DNA from: Marinomonas gallaica
GTDB taxonomy: Bacteria; Pseudomonadota; Gammaproteobacteria; Pseudomonadales; Marinomonadaceae
Reading direction: 5' to 3'
DNA length: 64,000 nt
Assembly: GCF_001639745.1 (NCBI RefSeq)
Contig: NZ_LTAX01000004.1
Coordinates: forward strand, 1-64,000
Both the position numbers and the translations under genes were made by a program. Shown in pieces: positions 38,174 to 47,854 of the stretch. How positions within the stretch are numbered: position 1 is the first letter of the stretch; every line of letters starts with the position of its first letter. The notes under the pieces are model-generated. The model saw only the letters and a program-made list of their open reading frames with translations. It was not told where the DNA came from and made no database searches.

Positions 38174-39071
38174 ATAGGGGGATCAATATCGGCACTAACA
38201 CACTCATAATAAAACCGCTGGCAATACACACAGGGACGATTTCAGCGCCATGTATTTTACCAAGTAGTGGTAGGGTGAAATCCATGGCGGTCGCGCCCGA
38301 ATAGCCAACGGATAAATGGCTATTGAGTCGTGCGAACATCGGGATCAGCATCAAGGCAACGATTTCACGGCCAAGGTCGAGTAAGAAAGCCGTCGTACCT
38401 AGGACGGGATCGCCTAAGCCACTGATCAGAATGCCTGACAAGCTGTACCAGCCAAATCCAGAAACAACCGCTAAGCTTTTATTCCATTCTAAACCTAAAA
38501 AAGAGCCTGCTAGCAAACCTGCGATCAAAGTGGCCGCTACGGTGGTCAAAGCAATGGCGACCCCTTGAGTATTTAGAAACAGTTTACGCAGGCGGAAGTT
38601 ACCTTGACGTAATTGGCAACCAACCAAAAATAGCAGTAAATACAGCAACCAAGTGACTAACTCATCAACATTTGGAATCCAGCTTTTTAAACTCCAGCCA
38701 GCGAGCACACCGACTAAAACCCAGCCCAATGTTTTGGCGGCATCCACTAGAGCGTGATTCGTTGATGAGTTTTTATCCACATGTTCGACTTTACTTGCGC
38801 CAGCGTGGAAAACTCGACCGCTTATCCACAAGGCTAATAAAGGTAATACTGAAATAGCGATGAATAAAACAATGGCTTGATAGCCTGCGATGACAATTTT
38901 ACTGGCTAGATTATCCAGCGCACCGATACTGTAACCAATCAAGCCTAGGATTACGTAAGTAAGCTGAGAAAGGCCTTTTGCAACCCGTTCAGGCGTGACA
39001 GGGCGAAGGTTTATCCAATAACCGGCTAAGAGGGCGGCTAGGAGTGGCCCAAGCGTTGATAAAATGGTCAT
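38160..39071 (-). CDS. LysO-family (DUF340) membrane exporter
   Basis: A 303-residue integral membrane protein with about eight helices, of the YbjE/LysO family that exports L-lysine. Recognised by LLAALLAGYWINLRPVTPER at the N-terminus, LLYLLLFLVGCQLRQGN near the middle, and FGWYSLSGILISGLGDPVLG followed by FLLDLGREIVALMLIP, which hold the family's acidic residues. The substrate is inferred from the E. coli protein. It is a single gene divergent from the MATE pump gene and overlaps the MNT gene tail to tail. Confidence 0.85.
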   Translation of the reverse strand: MTILSTLGPLLAALLAGYWINLRPVTPERVAKGLSQLTYVILGLIGYSIGALDNLASKIVIAGYQAIVLFIAISVLPLLALWISGRVFHAGASKVEHVDKNSSTNHALVDAAKTLGWVLVGVLAGWSLKSWIPNVDELVTWLLYLLLFLVGCQLRQGNFRLRKLFLNTQGVAIALTTVAATLIAGLLAGSFLGLEWNKSLAVVSGFGWYSLSGILISGLGDPVLGTTAFLLDLGREIVALMLIPMFARLNSHLSVGYSGATAMDFTLPLLGKIHGAEIVPVCIASGFIMSVLVPILIPLFMGM

Positions 39072-39246
39072 AATCCATTGATCCTAAAGACTTTGATGAG
39101 AATGTATACGTAAGGTGATAAACGCTAATGCAGAGACTGAAAAGCACATAAGCGGTGCAATTATAGCCTGTTACCGTGCAAATTTGACCACTTGGTGATA
39201 AATTCGCCGCACCTAAATTTGAATACTTTTCACAGTAGCTAACACC

Positions 39247-40629
39247 ATGTTTAAACGCTTTACTAAACGTTATCCGTCCTTGAGTGAAATTCTGCATTTG
39301 CTCTTTCCTATGATCCTGACGATGACTTTGGAATTGTCCATCAGTATTGTGGATACAATGATGCTAGGACACTATGATTCGCTGCATTTAGCGGCGGTTG
39401 GCTTAGCCTCTAGCCTTTGGAGTCCCGTAGCCTGCTTTATGATCGGCGTGACGTTTGGCTTAACACCGTTGATCACGCGTCACTTGCATGGGCGCCAGCG
39501 TTTACTGGTCAATGTTTATATGTCTCAAGCATTTGGCTTGTCGATCATACTTGGACTGATTGGCGCGATAATGAGCATTACCGTGCTGCCAATAGCGGCC
39601 AAAATGATGGCCAGCGAGCCTGAAACCCAGCGCGTTGCGGCGCAGTATTTGTATCTTTTTTCGCCCACGTTTATGGCGTTGGCCTTGATGACCTCTTACA
39701 AAAACTTATTCGAAGCGGCCGGTAAGCCGAGAGTGCCATTATTGGTGGCAACATTAAGTTTGATCCTAAACATCGTCTTCAATTATGTGCTTATTTACGG
39801 AAAACTTGGCTTTCCTGAAATGGGGGCTAGTGGTGCAGCGATTGCTTCGGCGTCTTCAGTTTGGCTCTCTCTGATCGTATTTGTACTCTACGACCTTAAA
39901 GTTAATCCAGATACATTGTTCAATCGCATTGATTGGTATTACGTGCGTCACTTCGGCATCTTGTTTGGCGTTGGTATGCCAGCGGGTTTTGCCTTTGCGT
40001 TTGAGATCGGCTTATTCTCGTCTTTAACGTGGCTGATTTCAGCGTTTGGAGACTTAGCGCTGGGCGCAGGACAAATCGTGATGTCTTACTCGACGATTTT
40101 GTTTACCCCATTGATGGCCATGAGTGCCGTTACCGCCATTGTGGTTGCAAAAGCCATGGCAACGGATGGCATCGAGGAAGTGCAGCGCCGCATTCGTATT
40201 ATTTTGTCATTGGGGGCGGGTTATGTGGCCATTTGCTTTACGCTGACCCAAGCGTTACATGAACAGATTCCTTTACTGTTTAGCTCTAACGAAGTGGTGG
40301 CTGCGATGGCTGCGGGCATTTTGTTAATCTCATCTTCGTATCAACTACCCGACATGGTGCAAACCGTGTTCACAGGAGCGCTGCGCGGTTTCCGTGATAC
40401 CCGCTCAAGCATGATCGCCATGGCCATTTCATTGTTTGGTTTGAGTATTCCATTAGGTTATTGGCTATCTCATTATAGCCCGTGGGCCGAGACGCTGCAT
40501 GTCCGCGGACTGTATGTAGGACTGGGTTTTGGTCTGCTAATCTTGGCAACTATTTTAACCGCACGTTATCGCCTGACGCTGAAGAAATTTCGCAACAAGA
40601 AACTGTTACATCCTGAGGAAGTGGCTTAA
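39247..40629 (+). CDS. MATE-family multidrug efflux transporter
   Basis: A 460-residue protein with twelve predicted membrane helices in two related halves. The first half opens with LLFPMILTMTLELSISIVDT and has MMLGHYDSLHLAAVGLASSL; the second has FGVGMPAGFAFAFEIGLFSS and PDMVQTVFTGALRGFRDTRS, all typical of the NorM branch. It is likely to export cationic compounds in exchange for Na+ or H+. The ion and the substrates are not readable. It converges on cobQ, with a short perfect hairpin between the two genes. Confidence 0.93.
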   Translation: MFKRFTKRYPSLSEILHLLFPMILTMTLELSISIVDTMMLGHYDSLHLAAVGLASSLWSPVACFMIGVTFGLTPLITRHLHGRQRLLVNVYMSQAFGLSIILGLIGAIMSITVLPIAAKMMASEPETQRVAAQYLYLFSPTFMALALMTSYKNLFEAAGKPRVPLLVATLSLILNIVFNYVLIYGKLGFPEMGASGAAIASASSVWLSLIVFVLYDLKVNPDTLFNRIDWYYVRHFGILFGVGMPAGFAFAFEIGLFSSLTWLISAFGDLALGAGQIVMSYSTILFTPLMAMSAVTAIVVAKAMATDGIEEVQRRIRIILSLGAGYVAICFTLTQALHEQIPLLFSSNEVVAAMAAGILLISSSYQLPDMVQTVFTGALRGFRDTRSSMIAMAISLFGLSIPLGYWLSHYSPWAETLHVRGLYVGLGFGLLILATILTARYRLTLKKFRNKKLLHPEEVA

Positions 40630-40647
40630 CGCCTCTAGACACCGAGA

Positions 40648-40666
40648 TCGCAGATAAAATCTGCGA
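40648..40666. terminator. Hairpin between the MATE and cobQ genes
   Basis: TCGCAGAT-AAA-ATCTGCGA is a perfect 8-bp stem with a 3-nt loop between two converging genes. There is no T-run on the plus side, so it may be a weak terminator or mRNA-end stabiliser. Confidence 0.4.
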
Positions 40667-40683
40667 CTAAACACACATATAAT

Positions 40684-42168
40684 CTACTTGCTAGCGAGTT
40701 GAAAGGCTCGGCAGTGTTCTATCAGTTGGTTTATGTCCATGTGCTCATCGCAGCTTTTCGCCAGTCGCGCGACTTCTTGCTCGCGGTAAGCTTCATAGTC
40801 GAAGTCTTGGCTGTCTATCGCACCGGCCCAGTCGAGTAGGGCTTTGAGTGCATTTTTATCATCGAAAAGTCCGTGTAAGTACGTTCCGATTATTAGGCTA
40901 TCTTTTGATAGATAGCCTTCTTTCTCGCCATTTTCTAGGTCAGCGAAGTGTTGTACTGGCTGGTTGAATTCCGAAATACCACTGTGAATCTCATAGCCTT
41001 TGACTGTCGCGCTCTTGGCAAATGTGAGGTAGCCAGTACGTTGTTTTAGCTGTTTGCCTTCTTTCAGTTCGGTGCGCATGGGAATGTAGCCGAGTCCTGA
41101 GGTATTTCTGGGTTCGGCGTTTTCCAGGCCGAGTGGGTCTTCTAAGGTGTCGCCCAGCATTTGGAAGCCACCGCAGATGCCCAGCAGCTTTCCACCATAG
41201 CGTAAATGTCGCGCTAGATAGTCTTCCCAGCCTTGTTCCCGTAAAAAATCGAGGTCGCTTTGAACACTTTTACTGCCTGGAAGAATGACGAGATCCGCTG
41301 GGGGGATCGCCATGTTTTTGCCTACTAATGTGACTTGAACATTGGGGTGTAAGCGTAGCGCGTCCCAATCCGTATGGTTACTGGTGCGAGGCAAAATGGG
41401 AATCACAACTTTCAGCTTTGTGTCTGCGGTTGCTTTGACTGGACTGGTAGCAACCGCGTCTTCTGACTCTAAGTGAAACCCCATTAGATAAGGTAGTACA
41501 CCCAGTACGGGTTTACCCGTGCGCTCTTCGAGCCAATCAAGGCCCGATTGCAGCAAAGCAATGTCGCCTCGAAAACGGTTAATGACAAAGCCAATGACAC
41601 GGTCTTGTTCGCTCTGAGACAGCAAGTCTAATGTGCCGACTAGATGAGCAAAGACGCCGCCTTTGTCGATGTCGGCAATGATAATCACCGGACAATCGAT
41701 GCTTTCGGCAAAGCCCATGTTGGCAATATCGCGGGCGCGTAGGTTAATCTCGGCGGGGCTACCAGCGCCTTCGATTAGGACGCAGTCGTATTGCTTGGCT
41801 AAGTGTTGATAAGAGTCCAACGCTGCGTTCATGGCGATGGTTTTGTACTCATGGTAACCAACTGCATTCATATTGCCCACCGAATGACCTTGCACAATGA
41901 CCTGAGCGCCGATATCGGTATTAGGTTTAAGCAAAATCGGATTCATGTGCACATTTGGTTCGAGGCCGGCGGCGTAAGCTTGTACGGCTTGTGCACGGCC
42001 AATTTCTTTGCCATCGGCGGTCACAGCGCTGTTGAGAGCCATATTTTGCGGTTTAAACGGTGCCACATTCAGGCCGCGCTCTTTCATAAGTCGGCATAGG
42101 GCGGTGACTAAGGTGCTTTTTCCAGCATCTGAAGTAGTGCCCTGCACCATAAGATTAAAAAAACGCAT
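40684..42168 (-). CDS. cobQ: Cobyric acid synthase
   Basis: A 494-residue glutamine-dependent enzyme that amidates four side chains of adenosylcobyrinic a,c-diamide. The N-terminal ATP-binding part starts [20 protein letters not shown] and has [13 protein letters not shown]. The C-terminal glutaminase domain has the nucleophile cysteine in [14 protein letters not shown] (~333) and the His-containing [13 protein letters not shown]. Length and motifs are standard for CobQ/CbiP. It is divergent from cobD-cobC-cobU with a 101-bp gap and no visible cobalamin riboswitch. Confidence 0.96.
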   Translation of the reverse strand: MRFFNLMVQGTTSDAGKSTLVTALCRLMKERGLNVAPFKPQNMALNSAVTADGKEIGRAQAVQAYAAGLEPNVHMNPILLKPNTDIGAQVIVQGHSVGNMNAVGYHEYKTIAMNAALDSYQHLAKQYDCVLIEGAGSPAEINLRARDIANMGFAESIDCPVIIIADIDKGGVFAHLVGTLDLLSQSEQDRVIGFVINRFRGDIALLQSGLDWLEERTGKPVLGVLPYLMGFHLESEDAVATSPVKATADTKLKVVIPILPRTSNHTDWDALRLHPNVQVTLVGKNMAIPPADLVILPGSKSVQSDLDFLREQGWEDYLARHLRYGGKLLGICGGFQMLGDTLEDPLGLENAEPRNTSGLGYIPMRTELKEGKQLKQRTGYLTFAKSATVKGYEIHSGISEFNQPVQHFADLENGEKEGYLSKDSLIIGTYLHGLFDDKNALKALLDWAGAIDSQDFDYEAYREQEVARLAKSCDEHMDINQLIEHCRAFQLASK

Positions 42169-42269
42169 GTGGGTTTGTCCGCTTGATTGATTACAATGGA
42201 GGGGATTTTAACGCATTAGCGTTGCTTTTACTGAATGAAAGTTAATTGAATACTGTGGCGGATAACCTG

Positions 42270-43220
42270 ATGGATTTTCTTTTTAATGCTGTATTAAATA
42301 TGTTCTCCAGTACGGCATTGGCGGTGGTTGCCGCATTACTGTTGGATCGCTGGTTGGGTGAACCCCAATCTTGGCACCCTCTGATTTGGTTCGGTCAATG
42401 GGTTGATCGCTGTCGCTTAGCCTGGCAGTTGCCTATTGGTGCCAGCAAATCGTTACAGCGCCTACATGGCGTGCTTGCGTGGAGTATTGCCGTTCTGCCG
42501 TGGTTAATGGTACTAACGTTACTTTTATGGATGCTGCCTAATTGGTTGGAGTGGATCGCTGGCACGGTATTGCTGTATTTCACTATCGGTTGGCAAAGTT
42601 TGCGTGAACATGCGATCGCGATCGCAGAGCCATTACATGAGCAAGATTTACCCGCTGCGCGCCAAGCTGTTGGACGAATTGTAAGCCGAGATACCTCTGA
42701 ACTGAATGAAACACAAATAGCCAAGGCGAGTATGGAATCAGTGTTAGAAAATGGCAGCGATGCGATTTTTGCGCCGATTTTTTGGTTTGTGCTGCTCGGT
42801 CCGTTTGGTGCGTTGTTGTATCGCTTATCCAATACCTTAGATGCTATGTGGGGTTATAAAACACCGCAGCTGTTGCATTTTGGTTGGTGTGCAGCACGTG
42901 TTGATGACGTCTTGAATTACGTACCAGCGCGATGTGTGGTGCTGACCTATGCCGTTCTGGGCAATGTGAAACGTGCGCTGTATTGTGCTTGGCATCAAGG
43001 CCGTGGCTGGAAAAGCCCAAATGCTGGCCCTGTTATGGCCGCAGGTGCTGGAGCGCTGCAAGTATCGCTGGGTGGCTCGGCGGTGTATTTTGGGGCCATT
43101 CAAGTGCGTCCGGTCTTAGGCGAGGGGCCTGAACCTGTTGTAAACGATTTGGATCAGGCGGTGCGCTTAGTCGACAAGGGGGTCTTGTTGTGGGCCTTAT
43201 TGATTGTATTAGTGATGTGA
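42270..43220 (+). CDS. cobD: Adenosylcobinamide-phosphate synthase
   Basis: A membrane enzyme of the CobD/CbiB family that attaches aminopropanol (or its phosphate) to cobyric acid. It has hydrophobic segments near residues 12-30, 75-95 and 165-185. Signatures: LLLDRWLGEPQSWHPLIWFG near the N-terminus, VGRIVSRDTSELNETQIAKA, and ESVLENGSDAIFAPIFWF, then SNTLDAMWGYK. I prefer ATG 42270, with GGCGG eight bases upstream; a TTG at 42246 would add eight residues. It is four bases from cobC. Confidence 0.95.
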   Translation: MDFLFNAVLNMFSSTALAVVAALLLDRWLGEPQSWHPLIWFGQWVDRCRLAWQLPIGASKSLQRLHGVLAWSIAVLPWLMVLTLLLWMLPNWLEWIAGTVLLYFTIGWQSLREHAIAIAEPLHEQDLPAARQAVGRIVSRDTSELNETQIAKASMESVLENGSDAIFAPIFWFVLLGPFGALLYRLSNTLDAMWGYKTPQLLHFGWCAARVDDVLNYVPARCVVLTYAVLGNVKRALYCAWHQGRGWKSPNAGPVMAAGAGALQVSLGGSAVYFGAIQVRPVLGEGPEPVVNDLDQAVRLVDKGVLLWALLIVLVM

Positions 43221-43224
43221 TTTT

Positions 43225-44265
43225 ATGAATTTTGATTTAACGCCGCCCAAACACGGCGGGGATTTAGAAGCATGGCAACGTTTAGAACATGGTGCGCAGC
43301 ATTGGTTGGATTTATCGTCGGCCTGTAATCGTGAACCTTGGCCTATTCCAGCGCTGAGCAGCAAATTATGGTATGAGTTACCGGATCAATTTGTACTTGA
43401 AGAAGCGGCGACTGAGTACTTTGGTCAGGCTCCTCTTGCTATTGGTGCAGGCACACAGCAGTTTATTGAAATTTTACCGCCACTGTTACAAAAAAAGCGT
43501 GCTGGTAACACCGTAATGGTGCCTAAAATGGGTTATCAAGAGCATGCGTATTGCTGGCGTAAGTGGGGTTATGACGTGCTTGAATACCAAACGGTCGGAG
43601 AGTTGTTGTCGACGGCTTGGGACATTGCGGTGGTGGTACAGCCGAATAACCCGACCGCGGAGTATCTCGGCGATGATGAGTCTCAACAGCTTAAAACGTT
43701 GTTAATCAACTCGCAGCGTTACCTAGTGCTGGATGAAGCCTTTTTAGATGCCACACCGGCGCGCAGCTGGTTGAATCAGCCGTTGCCTAGAGGGTGTTTT
43801 GTCTTGCGTTCAGTGGGCAAGTTCTTTGGTCTTGCGGGAGCTCGCGTGGGGTTGTTATTTGGCGAGTCTCAATATAAAGCCGCGGCGCGTTCTCTTATCG
43901 GGCCATGGCCGGTCGCGACCCCAGCGGTGCATTTAGTCGCCGCAGCGCTCAATGATAAGGCTTGGCAGGCAGAAGCGCTTGAATCGTTAGCAGAGCGTCA
44001 TGACTACTTTATGGCAACCATTGTACCTAAGCTTAATACCCTGTTTGATTCGCAAGCGATTCAATACACGCCACTTTTCTACACATGGGTGTTAGACGAA
44101 GCGCAGGCAGATAAAGCATTTTTGGCGCTTCATAGCGTTGGTATCCACATTCGATTAGGGCAAGGTTGGGTCAGAATATCGTTACCAGCAGGGCATGAAA
44201 TGCAGTATTTAAACGCTGGGTTGGTGAGATTATTGCAAGGCCATCAATTAAAGGAGCTGGGATGA
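43225..44265 (+). CDS. cobC: Threonine-phosphate decarboxylase
   Basis: A 346-residue PLP-dependent enzyme of the class I/II aminotransferase fold that yields (R)-1-amino-2-propanol phosphate for the cobamide linker. It begins PPKHGGDLEAW, as family members do. VVVQPNNPTAEYLG, LVLDEAFLDATP and the PLP lysine region RSVGKFFGLAGARVGLLFG are present, and VRISLPAG gives the substrate-binding Arg near the C-terminus. It is named CobC in Pseudomonas and CobD in Salmonella. The stop overlaps the next start by four bases. Confidence 0.92.
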   Translation: MNFDLTPPKHGGDLEAWQRLEHGAQHWLDLSSACNREPWPIPALSSKLWYELPDQFVLEEAATEYFGQAPLAIGAGTQQFIEILPPLLQKKRAGNTVMVPKMGYQEHAYCWRKWGYDVLEYQTVGELLSTAWDIAVVVQPNNPTAEYLGDDESQQLKTLLINSQRYLVLDEAFLDATPARSWLNQPLPRGCFVLRSVGKFFGLAGARVGLLFGESQYKAAARSLIGPWPVATPAVHLVAAALNDKAWQAEALESLAERHDYFMATIVPKLNTLFDSQAIQYTPLFYTWVLDEAQADKAFLALHSVGIHIRLGQGWVRISLPAGHEMQYLNAGLVRLLQGHQLKELG

Positions 44266-44783
44266 AGCACTTAGTCTTAGGTGGCGTTCGCAGCGGCAAA
44301 AGTCAGTTTGCTGAACGCTGGATCGCTGAGCAGCGTTCACAGATAGTTTATGTTGCTACTTCTCAGGTGTGGGATGACGGCATGGCGCAACGTGTTGCTC
44401 AGCATCGTGACTATCGGCCTCAGCATTGGTTAACCGTCGAAGAGCCGATCCAGCTTGCAGCGACACTTGAAAATATCGCTAAGCGACAGCCTGATGCGGC
44501 CGTCATTGTAGAGTGTTGCTCGCTTTGGCTGACAAATTTGTTGTGTGCAGAAGATGAAATGCAATTGACGAAAGAGCGAGAGAAGTTTTTAGAAACCTTG
44601 GCTCGCTATCCTTTACCCATCATTTTAGTCAGTGCCGAAGTAGGATTAGGCATTATGCCAATGAATGCTCTGGCGCGTCGTTATGGTGATGAAATAGGAG
44701 TGTTAAATCAAAAATTGGCCAAGCTATGCGATAACGTCACGTTAGTGACAGCAGGACTGCCAATGACATTGAAAGCCAATTAG
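44262..44783 (+). CDS. cobU: Adenosylcobinamide kinase/adenosylcobinamide-phosphate guanylyltransferase
   Basis: A 173-residue bifunctional enzyme that phosphorylates adenosylcobinamide and then makes its GDP derivative. The P-loop at the start is LVLGGVRSGKSQFAERW; YVATSQVWDDGMAQRVAQH carries the guanylylated His region, followed by VIVECCSLWLTNLL and VSAEVGLGIMPMNALARRYG. The length is normal for CobU/CobP. It is the last gene of the plus-strand cob operon; cobS, cobT and the phosphatase are not in this window. Confidence 0.95.
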   Translation: MKHLVLGGVRSGKSQFAERWIAEQRSQIVYVATSQVWDDGMAQRVAQHRDYRPQHWLTVEEPIQLAATLENIAKRQPDAAVIVECCSLWLTNLLCAEDEMQLTKEREKFLETLARYPLPIILVSAEVGLGIMPMNALARRYGDEIGVLNQKLAKLCDNVTLVTAGLPMTLKAN

Positions 44784-44929
44784 TTTGAGTGCTCTGGTTA
44801 ATAACTGACACTTTTTATAGAAAAACTTTAACCGTTTGGTCTAAAATGCGCGACTTATAACTGTCTGGTGGTTGCTGGATCTCCTTTTTAAGGGGTATGT
44901 AACTGGAATAACAAGCTTAGGAGCAAAAA

Positions 44930-45427
44930 ATGAACCCTTATTCAAAAGACTTTCCGGTCTCTTGGCACGAACTGCATCGTGATGCGCGCGCGTTGTCTTG
45001 GCGCTTACTGGAGCAAGGCCCTTGGAAAGGGATCATTGCGATTACCCGAGGCGGCTTAGTGCCTGCGGCCATTCTATGTCGAGAAATGGACATACGCCTG
45101 ATCGATACCATTTGTGTGGTCAGCTATGATTCAAATGATGAAGGTGGCACTGCCAACGTACAAGGTGATTTGCGAATTTTGAAAGGTGTTGAAGGCGACG
45201 GTGAAGGTTATATTCTGATCGATGACCTTGTTGATACCGGTAAAACGGCCCGTGAAATTCGTAAGTTATTGCCGAAAGCTCATTTTGCTACGGTCTATGC
45301 CAAGCCAGCGGGCAAGCCTTTAGTGGATACGTTTGTGACAGAAGTTAGCCAAGACACGTGGATTCGTTTTCCTTGGGACATGGAGTATACTTTTTCGACA
45401 CCTTTGGCCGATCGTCAAAAAGGCTAA
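44930..45427 (+). CDS. gpt: Xanthine phosphoribosyltransferase
   Basis: A 165-residue purine salvage enzyme that converts xanthine and guanine to nucleotides with PRPP. The PRPP-binding loop is [20 protein letters not shown], and [19 protein letters not shown] is the N-terminal loop. [11 protein letters not shown] is near the C-terminus as in E. coli Gpt. AGGAG lies seven bases before the ATG. A single gene. Confidence 0.95.
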   Translation: MNPYSKDFPVSWHELHRDARALSWRLLEQGPWKGIIAITRGGLVPAAILCREMDIRLIDTICVVSYDSNDEGGTANVQGDLRILKGVEGDGEGYILIDDLVDTGKTAREIRKLLPKAHFATVYAKPAGKPLVDTFVTEVSQDTWIRFPWDMEYTFSTPLADRQKG

Positions 45428-45610
45428 GTTGTGTAAATTGCTTTGAGTTGAAGGGGGAAGCTTGTATACACTTGCTGCCCCGTTCAATGCGTTGCAATTT
45501 GCTACAGAAAAAAGTGCGTGCTTGTGCGAAATTTGAGCTAAATTAATAGAGCTTGAAGGGTTGCCCTGACGATAAAGGGTTTCTATTACCAAGATAGTGT
45601 AGGAATCATT

Positions 45611-46012
45611 ATGCACCATACTTTTGTCCGCAGCTTACTGCTGTGCTTTACGTTATTTTCAACCGCTGCGTTGGCTGAAGGTACGGTTGCGCGTGCGCAA
45701 TTTGCTTCTGAAGTTTTGGATAGAGAGCCGATTGATGAATTGGCGGATGTTATTAAAGTTGAGTATGGTGAAATTCAACGGGTTTACTTTTATACCGACT
45801 TACGTGATATGCAAGGCAGCCAAGTGATTCATCTGTGGAAACTTGATGGCGAAGTGCAAGCTGAGGTGCCATTCGACATTGGTGGCGACCGCTGGCGAGT
45901 ATGGTCGAGTAAGCGCTTGATGCCCGGATTCGACGGCACGTGGAGCGTTGATATTGTGAAAGATGGCGTTGTCCTTGAAAGCCGCTCGTTTGATTATGTG
46001 GATGAGTGGTAA
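45611..46012 (+). CDS. DUF2914-domain periplasmic protein
   Basis: A 133-residue exported protein: Sec signal peptide (~1-22, LLLCFTLFSTAALAE), then a beta-rich domain matching DUF2914 (RVYFYTDLRDMQGSQVIHLW, DRWRVWSSKRLMPGFDGTWS, SFDYVDEW). The family binds no known ligand and its function is unknown. A GGAA site precedes the ATG. It is followed at 38 bp by the DUF1904-type gene and may be co-transcribed with it. Confidence 0.85.
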   Translation: MHHTFVRSLLLCFTLFSTAALAEGTVARAQFASEVLDREPIDELADVIKVEYGEIQRVYFYTDLRDMQGSQVIHLWKLDGEVQAEVPFDIGGDRWRVWSSKRLMPGFDGTWSVDIVKDGVVLESRSFDYVDEW

Positions 46013-46050
46013 CATTCTGAAAATTCATTCATATTGATAGGTTGATTCAG

Positions 46051-46383
46051 ATGCCTCACATTCGCGTACGCGGTTTACCTTTTGAAGAGTTAGAGTCCAT
46101 TTCAGATGCGTTGGTTGAAACACTGGCTGACTTAACGGACACCCCTAATTCACATTTCACATTAGAATATCAGTCATCTTTGTATTTGGCCGTTGGTGGC
46201 GCATCACCAGCCTATCCGTTTATTGAGATTCTTTGGTTTGACCGGGGCCCAGAAGTGAAAGCCAAAGTAGCGCAGGCCATTGATGACCTAGTGCGACCTC
46301 TGATAGAGGCTGGACAAGACATCACCACCTTGTTCCAAGACCTTAAAGGCAGTGACTATTTCGAAAATGGTGAGCATTTCTAA
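46051..46383 (+). CDS. DUF1904 family protein (tautomerase-like)
   Basis: A 110-residue protein starting MPHIRVRGLPFEELE and containing SHFTLEYQSSLYLAVGG and PFIEILWFDRG. These match DUF1904, a family with a tautomerase-like fold; the second-position Pro, catalytic in tautomerases, is present here, but no activity is established. I chose ATG 46051, with AGG nine bases upstream, over the TTG at 46042. Confidence 0.8.
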   Translation: MPHIRVRGLPFEELESISDALVETLADLTDTPNSHFTLEYQSSLYLAVGGASPAYPFIEILWFDRGPEVKAKVAQAIDDLVRPLIEAGQDITTLFQDLKGSDYFENGEHF

Positions 46384-46407
46384 ACGGCTTGTCATACTTT
46401 AAAACGT

Positions 46408-46444
46408 AAGCCCGCTGATTTCACAATGAAACCAGCGGGCTTTT
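46408..46444 (+). terminator. Rho-independent terminator after the DUF1904 gene
   Basis: AAGCCCGCTG and CAGCGGGCTT form a 10-bp stem with a 15-nt loop followed by TTT. It lies between converging genes and is better formed for the plus strand. Confidence 0.85.
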
Positions 46445-46473
46445 TAGTGGCGCAAGTTTAGGCGTTATCAACG

Positions 46474-47823
46474 TTAAGCTTTTTGAAAGTCATAGAGACT
46501 GCCGAGTTTTAGGATCTGAGTCAGCTCATCCAGTGCTTGGCGAGATTCTAATAATAGATTTGGGTCAGCCAGATCTGCTTCGATTAGTTGATCACGATAA
46601 TGCTGATCGACCCACGTGTTGAGCGTTGCGAACAGCTGATCATTCATGATCGTGGCAGGGTTTACCGCGGCCAGCTCCTGTTGGCTTAATGCAACACGTA
46701 AACGCAGGCAGGCGGGTCCGCCACCGTTACTCATGCTCTGTTTTAAATCGAATACTTTCACATCTTTGATGGGCGTATTGTGCGTTAGCAAATCCGTTAA
46801 ATAAGCCCAAACGTTCTCGTTCTCTTGGCATTCCCCCGGCACCACCAAGGTCATATCACCGTTTGGTTGGCTGAGCAGTTGGCTATTAAATAAATACGAC
46901 TGTACGCAGTCTGCCACCGATACCGCACTGTTAGGTACTTCTACAAAATAGAGCGGAGTCGTTCGATCACCCCAAGCAAGCTGTAAATCTGCTTTCATCT
47001 GCTCCGGGTCTAGAAACGCGTGCTCATGGTAAAAATGAACGTTGCCATTACCCACTGCAATCACATCGTTGTGGAACACCCCCGCATCAATAGCCTCTGG
47101 GTTTTGTTGCACAAAGACAGCCCCTTGCTCCGATAACCCATGACGCCGAGCGACCGCTTGAGACGCTTCTAATGTATGTCGAGCAGGAAATTGCTGTGGC
47201 CTTGGCATGTCGGTATTAAACGCGGACATACCATAGACAAATAATTCGACACCGGCCTCATTATAGCTTGAGCAGAAACGAGTATGGTTAGCCGCACCTT
47301 CATCGCCGAAGTGCTCGACACTTGGCAAAGCTGGATGATGTGCAAAGTAACGCTGATCAGGAAACGTTGCTTTTAAAATCTCGCCGGTTGTGACGTGTTC
47401 GATTGAACGGTGGAACTTGTTCACTAAGTTAGCGGGTGTGAAATGTACTCGGCCATCTTTTGTATCGGCGCTGGGCGATACCGTGGCGGCATTGGCCGTC
47501 CACATACAAGACGCTGAGCTAACGGCGGCTAGCAGTTTAGGGGCATGCTTTGCCGCAGCGGTTAACACTTGCTGATCCGTTCCACTAAAACCTAATGAGC
47601 GAAGCGTCGGAATGTGTGGACGCTCGTGGGGAGCCAGTACGCCTTGTACAAATCCCATATCGGCCAACGCTTTCATTTTTACTAAGCCTTGCTTGGCCGC
47701 GGCTTTCGGATTAGAGGGTTTTGCGGTATTAACTTGTGACGCGACATTGCCGAACGATAAACCGCTGTAATTATGGGTTGGGCCGACCAGACCATCAAAA
47801 TTTGCTTCAATAGCAGAATGCAT
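46474..47823 (-). CDS. astB: N-succinylarginine dihydrolase
   Basis: A 449-residue enzyme that hydrolyses succinylarginine to succinylornithine, CO2 and ammonia, second step of the arginine succinyltransferase pathway. Recognised by [20 protein letters not shown] at the start, [20 protein letters not shown] around residue 245, and [19 protein letters not shown], which carries the catalytic Cys, near residue 370. The length is usual. It is the last gene of the aruF-aruG-astD-astB operon, 31 bp after astD. Confidence 0.97.
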   Translation of the reverse strand: MHSAIEANFDGLVGPTHNYSGLSFGNVASQVNTAKPSNPKAAAKQGLVKMKALADMGFVQGVLAPHERPHIPTLRSLGFSGTDQQVLTAAAKHAPKLLAAVSSASCMWTANAATVSPSADTKDGRVHFTPANLVNKFHRSIEHVTTGEILKATFPDQRYFAHHPALPSVEHFGDEGAANHTRFCSSYNEAGVELFVYGMSAFNTDMPRPQQFPARHTLEASQAVARRHGLSEQGAVFVQQNPEAIDAGVFHNDVIAVGNGNVHFYHEHAFLDPEQMKADLQLAWGDRTTPLYFVEVPNSAVSVADCVQSYLFNSQLLSQPNGDMTLVVPGECQENENVWAYLTDLLTHNTPIKDVKVFDLKQSMSNGGGPACLRLRVALSQQELAAVNPATIMNDQLFATLNTWVDQHYRDQLIEADLADPNLLLESRQALDELTQILKLGSLYDFQKA

Positions 47824-47854
47824 TATGACACCTCAGAATGACTGGGAAATAAGA

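Noticed and set aside
42169..42269. Cobalamin riboswitch between cobQ and cobD
   Set aside because: The gap is too short for the class and no conserved B12-box-like sequence was seen.
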